Shown one piece after another: positions 4,425 through 5,957 of a stretch of DNA of 5,957 nt. The stretch covers positions 1-5,957 of the forward strand of contig JBAQKP010000204.1 of assembly GCA_049301135.1 (NCBI GenBank), read 5' to 3'. Both the position numbers and the translations under genes were made by a program. A model generated the notes under the pieces. That model ran no database searches. It saw only the letters and a list, made by a program, of their open reading frames with translations, and was not told the origin of the DNA. This DNA comes from JAYXXU01 sp049301135 (GTDB taxonomy: Bacteria > Pseudomonadota > Gammaproteobacteria > Pseudomonadales > Moraxellaceae). Position 1 is the stretch's first letter, and every line of letters begins with the position of its first letter.

Positions 4425-5957
4425 ATGACCCCAGTGAACGCTCCTGATTTCGTTCGCCACGCCAAGCTCATCGCTTGGGTGGAACAAATTGCCGCTTTAA
4501 CCAAACCTGCTCGTATCGAATGGTGTGATGGTAGCGAAGAAGAAAATCAACGCTTGCTCGACTTGATGGTCAGCGCTGGCATGATGACAAAACTGAACGA
4601 AGCCAAACGCCCTGGTTCATATCTGGCCTGCTCTAGCCCGTCGGATGTCGCGCGGGTCGAAGACCGTACCTATATTTGCGCCGCCACCCAAGAAGCTGCT
4701 GGCGCAACCAATAACTGGGCAGATCCTGCCGAGATGCGTAACACCCTAAACGGCCTGTTTGACGGCTGTATGGCCGGTCGCACCCTGTATGTTGTTCCAT
4801 TTTCGATGGGCCCACTCGGCAGTCCAATCGCCCATATCGGTGTTGAACTGACTGATTCGCCGTATGTCGTGGTCAATATGCGCATCATGGCGCGGATGGG
4901 CAAAGCAGTATATGACGTGCTCGGTACTGACGGCGACTATGTGCCGTGCATTCACTCAGTCGGCGCACCACTTGCTGAAGACCAAGCCGACGTGTCATGG
5001 CCATGCAACGACACCAAATACATCGTGCACTACCCAGAAACCCGAGAAATCTGGTCATACGGTTCAGGTTACGGCGGTAACGCCCTGCTCGGCAAAAAAT
5101 GTCTGGCACTGCGGATTGCCTCGGTGATGGGACGCGATCAAGGCTGGTTAGCCGAACACATGCTGATTTTGGGCGTGACCAACCCACGCGGCGAAAAACA
5201 CTACGTTGCAGCAGCATTCCCGTCTGCCTGTGGCAAAACCAACTTCGCCATGCTGATTCCACCGGCTGGCTACGAAGGCTGGAAAGTCGAAACTGTGGGT
5301 GATGACATTTCGTGGATCAAGCCTGCTGCCGATGGGCGTCTGTATGCGATCAATCCAGAAGCGGGTTTCTTCGGTGTTGCACCAGGTACATCAGAGCAGA
5401 CCAACCCGAACTGCTTGGCGACCTTATACAAAAACACCATTTTCACCAACGTCGCACTGACCGACGACGGTGATGTCTGGTGGGAAGGTTTGACCAAGGA
5501 AGCGCCTGCGCATCTGATTGATTGGACTGGCAAGGACTGGACACCAGACTGTGGCCGCAAAGCCGCGCATCCGAACTCACGCTTCACCGTCGCCGCCAGC
5601 CAGTGTCCATCGATTGATGCGGACTGGGAAAACACCGCGGGTGTGCCGATCTCTGCCTTTATTTTCGGCGGTCGTCGTGCCGACACCATGCCGTTGGTCG
5701 CGGAAGCCTACGATTGGGTCGATGGTGTATATAAAGCCGCGACCATGGGTTCAGAGACTACTGCGGCTGCGGTTGGCCAGCAAGGTATCGTGCGGCGTGA
5801 TCCGTTTGCGATGTTGCCATTTACTGGCTACAACGTCGGTGACTACTTCCAGCACTGGCTGAATATCGGTAAGCAAGTCGAAGCCGCCAGCGCTGCTGCT
5901 GGCACCAAAGCGCCGAAATTCTTCAAGGTCAACTGGTTCCGCCGTGACCAAGATGGC
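4425..5957 (+). CDS. pckG: Phosphoenolpyruvate carboxykinase (GTP), 3' end outside window
   Basis: PckG converts oxaloacetate and GTP to phosphoenolpyruvate, CO2 and GDP, the entry step of gluconeogenesis, in the cytoplasm. The 511 codons seen are open to the edge. The family has about 600-620 residues, so roughly 100 are missing, including most of the guanine-binding part after NWFRR. Visible are the substrate arginine R77 (DVARVEDRT), GSGYGGN with Y216, metal ligands K225, H245 and D294, the signature P-loop FPSACGKTN (265-273) with reactive C269 and K271, HPNSRF with N384 and R386, and GGRR with R417. These align with rat residues R87, Y235, K244, H264, D311, C288, K290, N403, R405 and R436. 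The start is firm: a stop at 4398-4400 in frame leaves only this ATG, with a weak ATAGG 7 bases upstream. It is transcribed away from the kinase operon. Confidence 0.97.
   Translation, partial: MTPVNAPDFVRHAKLIAWVEQIAALTKPARIEWCDGSEEENQRLLDLMVSAGMMTKLNEAKRPGSYLACSSPSDVARVEDRTYICAATQEAAGATNNWADPAEMRNTLNGLFDGCMAGRTLYVVPFSMGPLGSPIAHIGVELTDSPYVVVNMRIMARMGKAVYDVLGTDGDYVPCIHSVGAPLAEDQADVSWPCNDTKYIVHYPETREIWSYGSGYGGNALLGKKCLALRIASVMGRDQGWLAEHMLILGVTNPRGEKHYVAAAFPSACGKTNFAMLIPPAGYEGWKVETVGDDISWIKPAADGRLYAINPEAGFFGVAPGTSEQTNPNCLATLYKNTIFTNVALTDDGDVWWEGLTKEAPAHLIDWTGKDWTPDCGRKAAHPNSRFTVAASQCPSIDADWENTAGVPISAFIFGGRRADTMPLVAEAYDWVDGVYKAATMGSETTAAAVGQQGIVRRDPFAMLPFTGYNVGDYFQHWLNIGKQVEAASAAAGTKAPKFFKVNWFRRDQDG

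Noticed and set aside
4242..4487. Minus-strand frame of 81 codons across the pckG start
   Set aside because: It overlaps the firm pckG start and the likely promoter region, and has no family resemblance.
4885..5262. Minus-strand frames inside pckG, including 5270-5689
   Set aside because: They are antisense to catalytic motifs of pckG that fully explain the sequence constraint.
1..5957. Mobile elements, CRISPR array, tRNA or rRNA genes, phage or defence system
   Set aside because: No terminal repeats with a transposase, no spaced repeat array and no cloverleaf or rRNA-like stretch is seen. All large frames are housekeeping or ordinary enzyme families.

Overview
The window looks like chromosomal DNA from a gammaproteobacterium, most likely of the family Moraxellaceae. 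From memory, the GroEL protein (start MSAKDVKFG, tail GGMGGMGGMM) and the GTP-type phosphoenolpyruvate carboxykinase both read very close to their Acinetobacter counterparts. A GTP-dependent PckG fits that group better than enteric bacteria, which use the ATP-dependent PckA. This is pattern recognition, not a database result. Base composition looks even across the genes, and I see no sign of mobile DNA.

Layout, left to right. Bases 1-120 hold the first 40 codons of an unrecognised gene on the minus strand, cut by the window edge. Bases 121-328 are intergenic, with two hairpins that end the groE transcript. Then come groEL (329-1963, minus) and groES (2022-2309, minus), transcribed groES first from a strong candidate heat-shock (sigma-32) promoter at 2371-2400. 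Next, still on the minus strand, is a two-gene unit: a diacylglycerol/lipid kinase-family gene (3204-4178) whose end overlaps by 20 bases the start of a metallophosphoesterase gene (2444-3223). A 246-base divergent intergenic region with several short inverted repeats separates this unit from pckG (4425 to beyond 5957, plus), which lacks about its last hundred residues because the window ends.

How the genes relate. GroES and GroEL form the chaperonin that folds proteins after heat or other stress. The kinase-phosphoesterase pair is probably translationally coupled and may act on related phosphorylated small molecules or lipids, but the sequence does not show the substrate. PckG feeds gluconeogenesis from oxaloacetate. 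These are separate functional units lying side by side.

I found no convincing undescribed system. The points most worth following up are the kinase-phosphoesterase overlap, the unrecognised left-edge gene, the corrected groEL start, the heat-shock promoter, and the palindromes between the kinase gene and pckG.
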